From Pseudomonas vranovensis DSM 16006 (GTDB lineage Bacteria > Pseudomonadota > Gammaproteobacteria > Pseudomonadales > Pseudomonadaceae), in NCBI RefSeq assembly GCF_000425805.1, contig NZ_AUED01000003.1, positions 124,001 to 188,000 of the forward strand: DNA of 64,000 nucleotides. Direction: 5' to 3'. The notes under the pieces are model-generated. The model did no database searches and was not told where the DNA came from. It was given only the letters and a program-made list of their open reading frames with translations. Position numbers and translations under genes: made by a program. Shown piece after piece: positions 1 through 8,473 of the stretch. Position 1 is the first letter of the stretch, and each line of letters starts with the position of its first letter.

Positions 1-339
1 CACATCGTCGGCATTCATTGCCCGGGTAGGGGTGAAGTAGTCGGTGGTATGGAACTTCACCCCTTCACGCAAGTGGAAGGTGTAGGTCAGCCCGTCCGGG
101 CTGATCTCCCAGCGCTCGGCCAGGGCTGGCTGGATCTCGGTGGTGCCGGGCTTGAAGTCGACCAGGCGGTTGAAGACGGTTTCGGCCGAGGCGTCGGCCG
201 TCACGGCCGTTGTGTACTGGACGATGTCGAAGCCTTCCGGACTGGCCTCGGTACACACCACCAGCGGCTTGGCCGAAAGCCCCGCCGCAGTGCTCAACAG
301 GACGGCTGCCAGGGCAGCCTGTAGCGGTAGCAGTTTCAT
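1..339 (-). CDS. Dipeptide ABC transporter substrate-binding protein (3' part outside window)
   Basis: N-terminal 113 residues of a periplasmic solute-binding protein of the SBP_bac_5 (DppA/OppA) family. The visible part starts with a signal peptide (MKLLPLQAALAAVLL) and continues with family hallmarks: CTEASPEGFD, a QYTT segment, ETVFNRLVDF and SPDGLTYTFHLREGVKFH. It closely resembles the two complete paralogues upstream on the same strand, so it is a third copy in the cluster. A GGGAGG ribosome site precedes the ATG by a few bases. It should bind di- or tripeptides in the periplasm and deliver them to an inner-membrane DppBCDF-type permease, presumably encoded beyond the left edge. Only the start of the gene is present, so ligand specificity cannot be judged. 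Confidence 0.93.
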   Translation of the reverse strand, partial: MKLLPLQAALAAVLLSTAAGLSAKPLVVCTEASPEGFDIVQYTTAVTADASAETVFNRLVDFKPGTTEIQPALAERWEISPDGLTYTFHLREGVKFHTTDYFTPTRAMNADDV

Positions 340-374
340 GAAACCTCCCGGCTATCAATTTAGCCAGCGTAGTC

Positions 375-405
375 GCCATGGCCGGTTCGGTGAACCGGCC
401 ATGGC
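375..405 (-). other. Intercistronic hairpin between porin and next binding-protein gene
   Basis: A perfect 14-bp inverted repeat with a 3-base loop lies between the stop of the OprD-family porin and the start of the next binding-protein gene. There is no T-run on either side, so a strong terminator is unlikely. A role in mRNA processing, 3' end protection or partial attenuation is an inference. Confidence 0.6.
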
Positions 406-411
406 CAGCCG

Positions 412-1791
412 TCAGAGAATGTTGAAGGGAATGGTGGTCACGATCCGCAGCTCGTCCAGGCTACCGTCGGCCTGGGCCTTGCTGGCCCGGTGGGCGGTGT
501 AGGTGGCGCGGATGGTGGTGTCCTTGAGCGCACCGCTCTGCACGGCATAGCTGGTGCCGATACCCCACTCGTAGTGCGTTTCGCCATCCTGGCCTTGCAC
601 GTCGTAGCCAGTACCGCGGTAGTGGGTGCCATCGATGCCCCAGCCGCGGGCGTTGTACAGGTTGAACTTGAGACCCGGCACGCCGTACTGGGCCATGTTC
701 AAGCCATAGGCGATCTGCATGGATTTCTCGTTCGGGCCGTTGAAGTCCGAGAGCAGGGAGTTGGCCAGGAAGATGGCGTTGGTTTCATGCAGGTAGTCGA
801 AGTACTCGTTGCCGTTCACCTGCTGGTACGAGAAGGACAGGCTGTGCGCCTGATGGGTCAGGCCCAGCGACAGGCTGTAGGTGTCGTTGTCGATTTCACC
901 GAGTTCGCTTCGGCCTTCATCCTTGGTCTTGTAGTAGTTGAGGCCGGTGGTCAGGCTCAACACTGCGCTGTCGCCCAGTTCATGGTTGGCGCCGAAGTAG
1001 TACTGGTTCCAGAAGTCTTCGACCTTGGAGGCGTACAGGCTGGTTTTCAGGCTGCGCAGTGGCTGATAGTTGAGGCCGATCATGCTGATGCGATCGGTTT
1101 CTGAGCCGTTGGCGGCGTACTCGGAGCGGAACTTGCTCAGGCTCTGCTCGGTTCGCGGTGATACGCGGTCAAAGGTCCCGGCGTCGAACGACAGGTTGTC
1201 GAATTCTTCACTGTGAACGCTCACCCCTTGGAAACTCGAGGGCAGGGCGCGGTTGCCGATGTAGGCGATGACCGGTGTATCCATCGACTGGCGGCCGGCG
1301 GTCAGGGTGGTGTTGGACACTCGCGCCTTGACGTTGGCCAGGCCCATCTTGCTCCACTGGCCGATGACATCGCCGTCGCTGTGGGTGAGGGTGCGGTTGT
1401 TGGGGCCGGCGACGGCCGCGCGCCCCTGTTCCAGCGCAATGGCGTTGTAGGCAGCGACTTCGGTGGCGAAACCGATGGCGCCTTCGGTAAAGCCCGAGCT
1501 GTAGTTGAGGATGGTGCCCTGGACCCAGTTGTCGCGGCTGTGGGTGTCGTGGCGCGTGCCGTCACTTTTGTAGTACTTCCACAGTGGCGCACGGGTGGCG
1601 CGTTCGCGGGCGTACCAGTTGCGGGTAGTACCGGACAGGCTCTGGCCTTCGATAAAGCCGCTGGCCTGACTCTGGGCACTGGTGTCTTTGACACTGACCG
1701 GGACAAAGTCCTGGCTGGCGGGTTCAGCCTGGGCCATGACGGACAGGCCTGTGAGGGACAAGGCGAGAACTGCAGTGGTAGATCGTCTCAA
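412..1791 (-). CDS. opdP: OprD-family outer-membrane porin, OpdP-like (TTG start)
   Basis: Outer-membrane substrate-specific porin of the OprD family, 459 residues as drawn. In P. aeruginosa the family member embedded among dipeptide-binding proteins, OpdP, takes up dipeptides such as Gly-Glu, and the same context here suggests peptide uptake. The start chosen is TTG, giving LRRSTTAVLALSLTG as a clean signal peptide with an AGGGAG ribosome site about eight bases upstream. The reading frame stays open further upstream but encodes an implausible lysine run (KKKKKK). The mature part has alternating aromatic/polar strands typical of an 18-stranded barrel. The leader is A-rich and holds overlapping AANAANAA motifs, a possible catabolite repression signal. 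Exact substrate is inferred from neighbours only. Confidence 0.87.
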   Translation of the reverse strand: MRRSTTAVLALSLTGLSVMAQAEPASQDFVPVSVKDTSAQSQASGFIEGQSLSGTTRNWYARERATRAPLWKYYKSDGTRHDTHSRDNWVQGTILNYSSGFTEGAIGFATEVAAYNAIALEQGRAAVAGPNNRTLTHSDGDVIGQWSKMGLANVKARVSNTTLTAGRQSMDTPVIAYIGNRALPSSFQGVSVHSEEFDNLSFDAGTFDRVSPRTEQSLSKFRSEYAANGSETDRISMIGLNYQPLRSLKTSLYASKVEDFWNQYYFGANHELGDSAVLSLTTGLNYYKTKDEGRSELGEIDNDTYSLSLGLTHQAHSLSFSYQQVNGNEYFDYLHETNAIFLANSLLSDFNGPNEKSMQIAYGLNMAQYGVPGLKFNLYNARGWGIDGTHYRGTGYDVQGQDGETHYEWGIGTSYAVQSGALKDTTIRATYTAHRASKAQADGSLDELRIVTTIPFNIL

Positions 1792-1803
1792 GGTAAAGCT
1801 CCC

Positions 1804-1821
1804 TTTCTTCTTCTTTTTTTT
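1804..1821 (-). promoter_or_regulatory. A-rich leader with overlapping AANAANAA (possible Hfq/Crc site)
   Basis: On the coding strand of the porin the leader reads AAAAAAAAGAAGAAGAAA just upstream of the AGGGAG ribosome site. It contains several overlapping matches to AANAANAA, the motif bound by Hfq with Crc in Pseudomonas catabolite repression. Its place next to the ribosome site fits translational repression. Function is inferred from the motif alone. Confidence 0.5.
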
Positions 1822-1957
1822 GTGAGCGCCTGGCCTTGTGGGTTGGGCGCTTTTGCGGTGGAACAGGGGTTGCAAACGTTTGCCCGATCGCCATCGGGCA
1901 GATCCAGGCTGCACAGGGCCGAAGGCGTGGATCGCACGCCTTTGGCCATGGCAGGGA

Positions 1958-3550
1958 TTAGTGGATGCTGACGCCGGAAAAGACGTTGCGCCCGAATGGG
2001 CTTACCTTGAAGTCCTCGACCTTGGCACTGAGCGGTTGGTTGACCGTCGAGTGCGCGATCGGGGTGATGGGCACCTGCTGCTTGAGGCGCTGCTGAGCCT
2101 GTCGATAGAGCACAGTGCGTTGCTCGCGGTCGGTGACGGTCTTGGCTTGCTTGACCAGTGCGTCGTACTGCGGGTCGCACCACATGGAATAGTTGTTACT
2201 GCCGATCGCGTCACAGCTGTACAGGGTGCCCAGCCAGTTGTCCGGGTCGCCGTTGTCGCCGGTCCAGCCGATCAGCGAGATATCGTGCTCACCGTCCTTG
2301 GTGCGCTTGAGGTATTCGCCCCACTCGTAGCTGACAATCTTGACCTTCAGGCCGACCTTGCCCCAGTCGGCCTGGAGCATTTCGGCCATCAACTTGGCAT
2401 TGGGATTGTAGGGCCTTTGTACAGGCATGGCCCACAGGGTGATTTCGGTACCTTCCTTGACCCCGGCTGCCCGGAGCAGTTCGCGGGCCTTGTCCGGGTT
2501 GTAGCCGGCATCCTCGATGCTGTCGTCATACGACCACTGGGTGGGTGGCATGCTGCCGACAGCCAGTTGCCCGGCATGCTGGTAGACCGCCTGGACAATG
2601 GCCGGTTTGTTCACCGCCATGTCCATGGCCTGGCGTACCTGCAATTGGTCGAAGGGTTTGTGTTGCACATTGTAGGCGATGTAGCCCAGGTTGAAGCCGG
2701 GCTTTTCGATGACCTGGAGCTTCTGGTCGGCCTTGAGTGCCTCCAGGTCAGCCGGGCGTGGATGCACGGTGACCTGGCATTCGTTCTTGCGCAGCTTCTG
2801 GATGCGCACCGACGGGTCGGTGTTGATCGAGAAAATCAGCTGGTCGAGCTTTACCTGGTCGGGGTTCCAATAGTCCTTGTTGCCGCGATAGCGGATCTGC
2901 GAGTCCTTCTGGTAGCGCTGGAACACGAACGGGCCGGTGCCGATCGGTTTCTGGTTGATGTCGCTGGGGCGTCCGGAGGTCATCAGGTAGTCGGCATACT
3001 CGGCCGAGAGGATGGCGGCAAAACTCATCGCCAGGTTCTGTACAAAGGCGGCATCGACGCTGTTGAGGGTGAATTCCACGGTCATCGGGCCGGTCTTCTC
3101 GACCCGGGCAATGTTCTTGTCCAGGCTCATGCCGACGAAGTAGGGAAACTCGGTGGGGTAGACCTTGCGAAACGGGTGCTCTCGATCAAGCATCCGACTG
3201 AAGGTGAACAGCACGTCGTCGGCGTTGAGTTCACGCGTGGGCTTGAAGTCCTTGTTGCTGTGGAACCTCACGCCTTCGCGCAATTGGAAGGTGTAGGTCA
3301 GCCCGTCGGGTGACACTTCCCAGCTTTTGGCCAAGGCCGGTTTGACGGCCGTGGCGCCTCGCTCGAATTCCACCAGGCGGTTGTAGATCGGCTCGGCGGC
3401 ATCGTTGTCGGTGGAGCTGGTGTATTGGGCGGTGTCGAAGCCGGCGGGGCTGCCTTCGGAGCAGAACACCAGGTTCCTGGCCTGGCTCATGGGTGCCTGG
3501 GTGAGCAGGCCCAGGCCCAGCAGTGCTGCAAAAAACGGGGTATGGCGCAT
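1958..3550 (-). CDS. Dipeptide ABC transporter substrate-binding protein
   Basis: Periplasmic SBP_bac_5 family protein of 530 residues, the usual length for DppA/OppA relatives. The N-terminus (MRHTPFFAALLGLGLLTQAP, then SQA) is a signal peptide; the mature protein begins near NLVFCSEGSPAGFD, a sequence shared with the paralogue upstream. Typical motifs include SPDGLTYTFQLREGVRFH and the C-terminal GDNGDPDNWLGTLYSCDA. An AAGGGA ribosome site precedes the ATG, and an AACAACAA motif lies just upstream of it. The gene sits between another binding protein and the OprD-type porin, all on one strand, and so belongs to a peptide uptake operon. Such paralogues usually differ in peptide preference; which peptides this one binds cannot be told from sequence. 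Confidence 0.93.
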   Translation of the reverse strand: MRHTPFFAALLGLGLLTQAPMSQARNLVFCSEGSPAGFDTAQYTSSTDNDAAEPIYNRLVEFERGATAVKPALAKSWEVSPDGLTYTFQLREGVRFHSNKDFKPTRELNADDVLFTFSRMLDREHPFRKVYPTEFPYFVGMSLDKNIARVEKTGPMTVEFTLNSVDAAFVQNLAMSFAAILSAEYADYLMTSGRPSDINQKPIGTGPFVFQRYQKDSQIRYRGNKDYWNPDQVKLDQLIFSINTDPSVRIQKLRKNECQVTVHPRPADLEALKADQKLQVIEKPGFNLGYIAYNVQHKPFDQLQVRQAMDMAVNKPAIVQAVYQHAGQLAVGSMPPTQWSYDDSIEDAGYNPDKARELLRAAGVKEGTEITLWAMPVQRPYNPNAKLMAEMLQADWGKVGLKVKIVSYEWGEYLKRTKDGEHDISLIGWTGDNGDPDNWLGTLYSCDAIGSNNYSMWCDPQYDALVKQAKTVTDREQRTVLYRQAQQRLKQQVPITPIAHSTVNQPLSAKVEDFKVSPFGRNVFSGVSIH

Positions 3551-3566
3551 GACGATCCCTTATCTC

Positions 3567-3574
3567 TTGTTGTT
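3567..3574 (-). promoter_or_regulatory. AACAACAA motif upstream of ribosome site (possible Hfq/Crc site)
   Basis: An exact AANAANAA match lies 17 bases before the ATG of the second dipeptide-binding protein gene, directly upstream of its AAGGGA ribosome site. In Pseudomonas this motif marks mRNAs repressed by Hfq and Crc when preferred carbon sources are present. The role is inferred. Confidence 0.45.
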
Positions 3575-3799
3575 TTTGAGCGGTCCGGGGCGCACGTCCT
3601 CGGGCGGCACATACGGCAATGCCGCGACGCCAAATGGCATCGAAGCGTTGCTGCAAAGGGGGTTACGCGAGGGCGTACAGGAGGTCCGCGCAAAGCGGCA
3701 CCGACGTTCCCGTGTCGATGCGCTTGCGCTTGACCTGCCAGGCCAGCATCAGGCCGTTGCGCACACCGGAAGGTGCTGCACAGCGGCCGCCAGTGGCTG

Positions 3800-5425
3800 C
3801 TACTTGGACACGCTGACGCCGTAGAAGGAGTTCAAGGCAAACGGGCTGATCTTGAAGTCCTCCACGTTTTTGCGCATGGGCTGATACACCGTGGAGTGAG
3901 CGATCGGCGTGATCGGCACTTGGGTCTTGAGGCGCTGCTGGGCTTGTTTGTACAGCTCGGTACGCTTGGCCTGGTCAGAGGTGGCCTTGGCTTGCTTGAT
4001 CAGCTTGTCGTACTCGGGGTCGCACCATTTGGAGAAGTTGTTGCCGTTGATCGCATCACAGCCATACAGGGTACCCAGCCAGTTGTCCGGGTCACCGTTG
4101 TCACCGCTCCAGCCGATCAGCATGGCGCCGTTCTCACCACCCTTGGAGCGCTTGATGTACTCGCCCCACTCGTAGCTGACAATCTTGGCCTTGATGCCGA
4201 TCTTGGCCCAGTCGGACTGCAGCATTTCTGCCATCAACTTGGCATTGGGGTTGTAGGGGCGTTGCACCGGCATGGCCCAGAGCGTGATCTCGGTGCCTTC
4301 CTTGACGCCAGCTTCCTTGAGCAACTGCTTGGCTTTCTCCGGATCGTACTGGGTGTCCTTGATGGTGGTGTCGTACGACCATTGGGTTGGCGGCATGGCG
4401 TTGACGGCCAGTTGGCCGGCGCCCTGGTATACCGAATTGATGATCTGCTGCTTGTTCACCGCCATGTCCAGCGCCTGGCGGACTTTGAGCTGGGCCATGG
4501 GGTTGGGCTCATTGCTGCCTTTGATCTTGTCCATCACGTTGTAGGCGATGTAGCCCAGGTTGAAGCCGGGCTGGTCAGGCATCTTCAGGTTTGGGTCTGC
4601 CTTGAGCGATTCGATGTCGGCCGGGCGCGGGAAGAGGGTGACCTGACACTCATTCTTCTTGAGCTTTTGCATGCGTACCGAGGCGTCGGTGGTGATGGCG
4701 AAAATCAGGTTGTCGATCTTCACGTCCTCGGGTTGCCAGTATTCCTTGTTGCCCTTGAAGCGGATCTGCGCGTCTTTCTGGTACTTGCTGAACACGAACG
4801 GGCCGGTACCGATCGGCTTCTGGTTGATATCGGCGGCCTTGCCCTGCTTGAGCAACTGGTCGGCGTACTCGGCCGACTGGATCGAGGCGAAGCTCATGGC
4901 CATGTTCTGGATGAACGCGGCATCGACTTCATTGAGGGTGAACTTGACGGTGTGGTCGTCGAGCTTCTCCACCTTGGCAATGTTCTTGTCCATGCCCATG
5001 TCGGTGAAGTAAGGGAACTCGGTGGGGTAGGCCTTGCGGAACGGCATGTCCTTGTCGAGCATGCGGTTGAAGGTGAACAGGATGTCGTCGGCGTTGAATT
5101 CGCGCGTCGGCTTGAAGAAGTCGGTGGTGTGGAACTTGACGCCTTCACGCAGGTGGAAGGTGTAGGTCAGGCCATCGTCGGAGATGTCCCAGCGGGTCGC
5201 AAGGCCCGGGATGACCGCAGTGCCGCCACGTTCGAACTGGCTCAGGCGGTTGAAGACTGTCTCGGCTGAGGCATCGAAGTCGGTTCCGGTGGTGTATTGG
5301 CCGGGATCGAATCCGGCCGGGCTGCCTTCTGAGCAAAACACCAGGTTAGTCGCCGCGAGGGCTGAGGGTGCGCCGGCAAGCAAGCCTGCGCCGACCAGGA
5401 ACGGAATGACCGCGTGTTTGAGCAT
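3800..5425 (-). CDS. dppA: Dipeptide ABC transporter substrate-binding protein (DppA-like)
   Basis: First gene of the minus-strand peptide uptake cluster, encoding a 541-residue SBP_bac_5 protein. The start chosen is the ATG for MLKHAVIPFLVGAG, which gives a proper signal peptide and has GAGG six bases upstream; an in-frame extension upstream lacks signal-peptide character. The mature part starts near NLVFCSEGSPAGFD and contains GDNGDPDNWLGTLYGCDA, as in dipeptide-binding proteins. It is closely similar to the next gene. It should capture dipeptides in the periplasm for an ABC permease, feeding peptides as carbon and nitrogen. The name dppA reflects family; in Pseudomonas several dppA paralogues coexist and the exact orthology is not resolved here. 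Confidence 0.92.
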   Translation of the reverse strand: MLKHAVIPFLVGAGLLAGAPSALAATNLVFCSEGSPAGFDPGQYTTGTDFDASAETVFNRLSQFERGGTAVIPGLATRWDISDDGLTYTFHLREGVKFHTTDFFKPTREFNADDILFTFNRMLDKDMPFRKAYPTEFPYFTDMGMDKNIAKVEKLDDHTVKFTLNEVDAAFIQNMAMSFASIQSAEYADQLLKQGKAADINQKPIGTGPFVFSKYQKDAQIRFKGNKEYWQPEDVKIDNLIFAITTDASVRMQKLKKNECQVTLFPRPADIESLKADPNLKMPDQPGFNLGYIAYNVMDKIKGSNEPNPMAQLKVRQALDMAVNKQQIINSVYQGAGQLAVNAMPPTQWSYDTTIKDTQYDPEKAKQLLKEAGVKEGTEITLWAMPVQRPYNPNAKLMAEMLQSDWAKIGIKAKIVSYEWGEYIKRSKGGENGAMLIGWSGDNGDPDNWLGTLYGCDAINGNNFSKWCDPEYDKLIKQAKATSDQAKRTELYKQAQQRLKTQVPITPIAHSTVYQPMRKNVEDFKISPFALNSFYGVSVSK

Positions 5426-5732
5426 GGTGGCCTCATTTGTTGTCATTTTTGATTTTGAGGGGGCCTTGTGAGCCGTACTGCGGATACTTATGCAGGCCCT
5501 GTACCCAATGCAACAGTCAAAAGGATGTGTGACAACAAAGAGTGGGACGGACGTACAGGAATGTCGCATCCGTGTAAATTTTACGGAGTTGATCGTTTGC
5601 GAGTGGGTATTTCAGATTGTTTCGAAGACGTTGTGCGCAGATTGATTCACGCCAAGCACCAGGATGGTGCGCGTGTTGTCGGGTGTGGCCATCGCGGCAG
5701 CCGAAACTGCCGCGGTAGAGCATAGGCGTGGC
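5426..5732. other. Intergenic region upstream of the dipeptide cluster
   Basis: About 300 bases with no supportable gene. It must carry the promoter of the minus-strand dipeptide-binding protein cluster, but I see no strong -35/-10 pair. A short hairpin at 5694-5715 (CGCGGCAG / CTGCCGCG, loop of six) lies just downstream of the SIMPL-domain gene and may help end that transcript, though no T-run follows. Confidence 0.5.
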
Positions 5733-6449
5733 TCAGGGCATTTGAACTTCGATGGTGCCGTCGGCGCTCAGGCTGACCTGGCTGGTGCCCGCCTCGATGT
5801 CCGGGCTTGGCGCGGCGCCTTCGGCATCCATGCTGGCTTTCATCATCATTGGGGCGCTGCGGGCATAGGGATGCGGGTAGCCGCTGCTGTTGAGGTTCAA
5901 GTTGACCACTTTGTAGCCCTTGCCGCCCAGGGCCTCGGTGGCCAGTTGAGCGCGGGTCTTGAAGGCATTGACCGCGTCCTTGAGCAGCTCGTCCTCACTG
6001 GATTTGCGTGTGGCTGGCGCGATGGAGAAGTCCATGCCACCCATTTTCAGTTGTTGCAGCAGCTCACCGGTCAGTTTGGACAGGGCAGGGAAGTCGGCGC
6101 TTTCCAGGCGCAGTTCGGCACGCTCGCGCCAGCCGGTGATTTTCTGCCCCTTGTTGTCGTAGATCGGGTAGCTGTTGCGGCTGCCCTGGCTGATCTTCAC
6201 TTCCTTGACTTCACGGGCCTGCTTCACCGCCTTGTTCATGGTCTCGGTAATTTCGTTGGCCAGCTTGCCCGGGTCGGTGTTCTGCGCTTCGCTGTACAGG
6301 GTCACGATCATCAGGTCGCGAGCCACTTCCTTGCTGACTTCGGCGCGCAGCGAGATCTGGTTGTAACGGGGCGCCTCGGCCAGTGCCGGAAGGCTGGCGA
6401 GCAGGCTGGTGGCCATCACGAGGGCGGCGCTACGACGAGGGTTGAGCAT
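5733..6449 (-). CDS. SIMPL-domain (DUF541) periplasmic protein
   Basis: A 238-residue exported protein with a signal peptide (MLNPRRSAALVMATSLLASL...ALA) and one SIMPL/DUF541 domain over most of its length. Members of this family, such as E. coli YggE, are periplasmic or outer-membrane associated and have been linked to oxidative stress, but no biochemical activity is settled. The start is the ATG with AAGGAG upstream; a longer in-frame reading lacks a signal peptide at its N-terminus. The gene stands alone, divergent from roxS, so it shares the intergenic region with that operon. Confidence 0.88.
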   Translation of the reverse strand: MLNPRRSAALVMATSLLASLPALAEAPRYNQISLRAEVSKEVARDLMIVTLYSEAQNTDPGKLANEITETMNKAVKQAREVKEVKISQGSRNSYPIYDNKGQKITGWRERAELRLESADFPALSKLTGELLQQLKMGGMDFSIAPATRKSSEDELLKDAVNAFKTRAQLATEALGGKGYKVVNLNLNSSGYPHPYARSAPMMMKASMDAEGAAPSPDIEAGTSQVSLSADGTIEVQMP

Positions 6450-6652
6450 GTATGACTCCTTGAAAAAAAGGCGTGGGCGCTGGGAGCTCCATTCCACGCA
6501 TGGCCCATGAGACTGGCAAGAGTGCAGTGAGGTTCAAAAAGGCCATCATTGTTGTGTAAAAAAGTGTGGCGCTTTGCCGCATGTCAGCAGCCGCGCCTGC
6601 AGCTTCGGTATACTCGCCACGATTCGCCCTGGAGCACTCATCAGGAGAGCTC

Positions 6653-7909
6653 ATGCTCGCCCCCGTACAAATGTTGTCCGCCACTCGCCAGAACCTCTGG
6701 CGCCTGACCTTCATCCGCATCCTGGTGCTGGCCGCCCAGGCAGGCTCAGTAGGTGTTGCCTACTGGACCGACCTGCTGCCGCTGCCCTGGTTGTCGCTGG
6801 TAATCACCCTGGGTCTGTCGTCACTACTGTGTGCCTTCACGGCATTGCGCCTGCGCCTGTCGTTGCCGGTCACGGAGCTCGAGTACGCCTTCCAGCTGGC
6901 CTGCGACCTGCTGATTCACAGTGCCTTGCTCTACTACTCGGGTGGCTCCACCAACCCCTTCGTCTCCTATTACCTGGTGCCGCTGGCGATTGCTGCGGTG
7001 ACGTTGCCCTGGGTCTATTCGCTGATTCTTTCCGGTATTGCCCTGGCTGCCTACAGCCTGTTGCTGGTGCAGTTCTATCCGTTGGAAACCTTCCCCATGG
7101 CACGGGAAAAGATGCAGGTCTACGGCATGTGGCTGAGCATCGCCCTGGCCGCTGCGGTGATCACCTTTTTCGCAGCCAAGATGGCCGAAGAGCTGCGCCG
7201 CCAGGAGCAACTGCGCGCCGAGCGACGTGAGGAGGGCCTGCGTGACGAGCAACTGCTGGCCGTGGCGACCCAGGCTGCCGGTGCCGCCCACGAGCTGGGT
7301 ACACCCCTGGCAACCATGAGCGTGCTGATCAAGGAAATGCGCCAGGACCACCACGACCCACTGCTGCAGGAAGACCTGGCGGTGCTTCAGGACCAGGTCA
7401 AGCTGTGCAAGGAAACCCTGCAGAACCTGGTGCGTGCCGCTGAAGCCAATCGGCGCATGGCCGTCGAGGACCAGGAAGTGACCGCCTGGCTGGATGAAGC
7501 CCTCAACCGCTGGCACCTGATGCGCCCCGAGGCCAGTTATCGCTTCCAGCGCCTGGGCCAGGGCAGTGTGCCGCGCCTGGCGCCGCCACCCGACCTCACC
7601 CAGGCGTTGCTGAACCTGCTGAACAATGCAGCCGATGCCTGCCCCGACGAGCTTGAAGTGCGCCTGGACTGGGATGCCCAGGACATGGTCATCAGCATCC
7701 GTGACCACGGCCCGGGCGTGCCGGTGGCCATTGCCGAGTCCATCGGCAAACCCTTCTTTACCACCAAGGGCAAGGGCTTCGGCCTTGGCCTGTTCTTGAG
7801 CAAGGCCAGCGTGACCCGTGCTGGCGGCTCGGTAAAACTCTATAGTCATGAAGAGGGCGGTACGCTCACCGAGCTGCGCCTGCCGCGTGACGCGCGAGGA
7901 GATGTGTGA
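6653..7909 (+). CDS. roxS: Redox-responsive sensor histidine kinase RoxS (RegB/PrrB family)
   Basis: Membrane-bound sensor kinase of 418 residues. The first 170 residues hold about six hydrophobic segments, with a GGSTNPF motif near residue 100 like the quinone-site loop of RegB/PrrB. The H-box AAHELGTPLATM puts the phosphorylated histidine at His213, and the spacing and sequence are of the RegB type. Cys252, in the dimerisation helix, may match the redox-active cysteine of RegB (inference). The HATPase domain ends with GKGFGLGLFLSK. In Pseudomonas RoxS controls terminal oxidase choice, including the cyanide-insensitive oxidase. The start is the ATG after AGGAGAG; the stop overlaps the start of the response regulator by one base. 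Confidence 0.95.
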   Translation: MLAPVQMLSATRQNLWRLTFIRILVLAAQAGSVGVAYWTDLLPLPWLSLVITLGLSSLLCAFTALRLRLSLPVTELEYAFQLACDLLIHSALLYYSGGSTNPFVSYYLVPLAIAAVTLPWVYSLILSGIALAAYSLLLVQFYPLETFPMAREKMQVYGMWLSIALAAAVITFFAAKMAEELRRQEQLRAERREEGLRDEQLLAVATQAAGAAHELGTPLATMSVLIKEMRQDHHDPLLQEDLAVLQDQVKLCKETLQNLVRAAEANRRMAVEDQEVTAWLDEALNRWHLMRPEASYRFQRLGQGSVPRLAPPPDLTQALLNLLNNAADACPDELEVRLDWDAQDMVISIRDHGPGVPVAIAESIGKPFFTTKGKGFGLGLFLSKASVTRAGGSVKLYSHEEGGTLTELRLPRDARGDV

Positions 7910-8469
7910 TGAGTGATGAAATTCAGGTTGAAGGCGAAGAGCTGCCACACCTGTTGCTGGTAGATGACGACGCCACCTTTACCCGGGTCATGGCCCGGGC
8001 CATGAGTCGCCGCGGCTTTCGCGTGAGTACGGCCAGTTCCGCCGAAGAAGGGTTGGTACTGGCCCAGCAGGATGTGCCTGACTACGCCACCCTGGACCTG
8101 AAGATGGACGGCGACTCGGGTCTGGTGTTGCTGCCCAAGCTCCTGGAGCTCGATCCGGAAATGCGCGTGGTGATCCTCACCGGTTACTCGAGCATCGCCA
8201 CGGCCGTCGAGGCCATCAAGCGCGGTGCCTGCAACTACCTGTGCAAACCAGCCGATGCCGATGATGTGCTGGCGGCATTGCTGTCCGAGCATGCCGATCT
8301 GGACAGCCTGGTGCCGGAAAACCCGATGTCGGTCGACCGCCTGCAGTGGGAGCACATCCAGCGCGTGCTGACCGAGCACGAGGGCAATATCTCCGCCACC
8401 GCCCGGGCCCTGGGCATGCACCGGCGTACCTTGCAGCGCAAACTGCAGAAGCGGCCGGTTCGGCGTTAA
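7909..8469 (+). CDS. roxR: Response regulator RoxR (RegA/PrrA family)
   Basis: A 186-residue two-domain regulator. The receiver domain (about residues 13-125) has the acidic pair DD near residue 19, phospho-acceptor Asp63 in LDLKMDGDSG, Thr91 and Lys113. A short linker leads to a Fis-type helix-turn-helix at the C-terminus (EGNISATARALGMHRRTLQR), the conserved DNA-binding part of RegA/PrrA/ActR proteins. It is co-translated with roxS through a TGATG overlap; GAGGAG lies upstream. Together they form the redox two-component system governing respiratory gene expression. The last gene of this two-gene operon is followed by a repeat-rich gap. Confidence 0.95.
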   Translation: MSDEIQVEGEELPHLLLVDDDATFTRVMARAMSRRGFRVSTASSAEEGLVLAQQDVPDYATLDLKMDGDSGLVLLPKLLELDPEMRVVILTGYSSIATAVEAIKRGACNYLCKPADADDVLAALLSEHADLDSLVPENPMSVDRLQWEHIQRVLTEHEGNISATARALGMHRRTLQRKLQKRPVRR

Positions 8470-8473
8470 CCCC

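Noticed and set aside
1792-1914. N-terminal extension of the OprD-type porin including KKKKKK
   Set aside because: Extension places charged sequence before the signal peptide and comes from the A-rich leader; the TTG with AGGGAG fits better.
3551-3799. Possible small gene between the two complete dipeptide-binding proteins
   Set aside because: Open frames on both strands show no ribosome site, motif or signal peptide.
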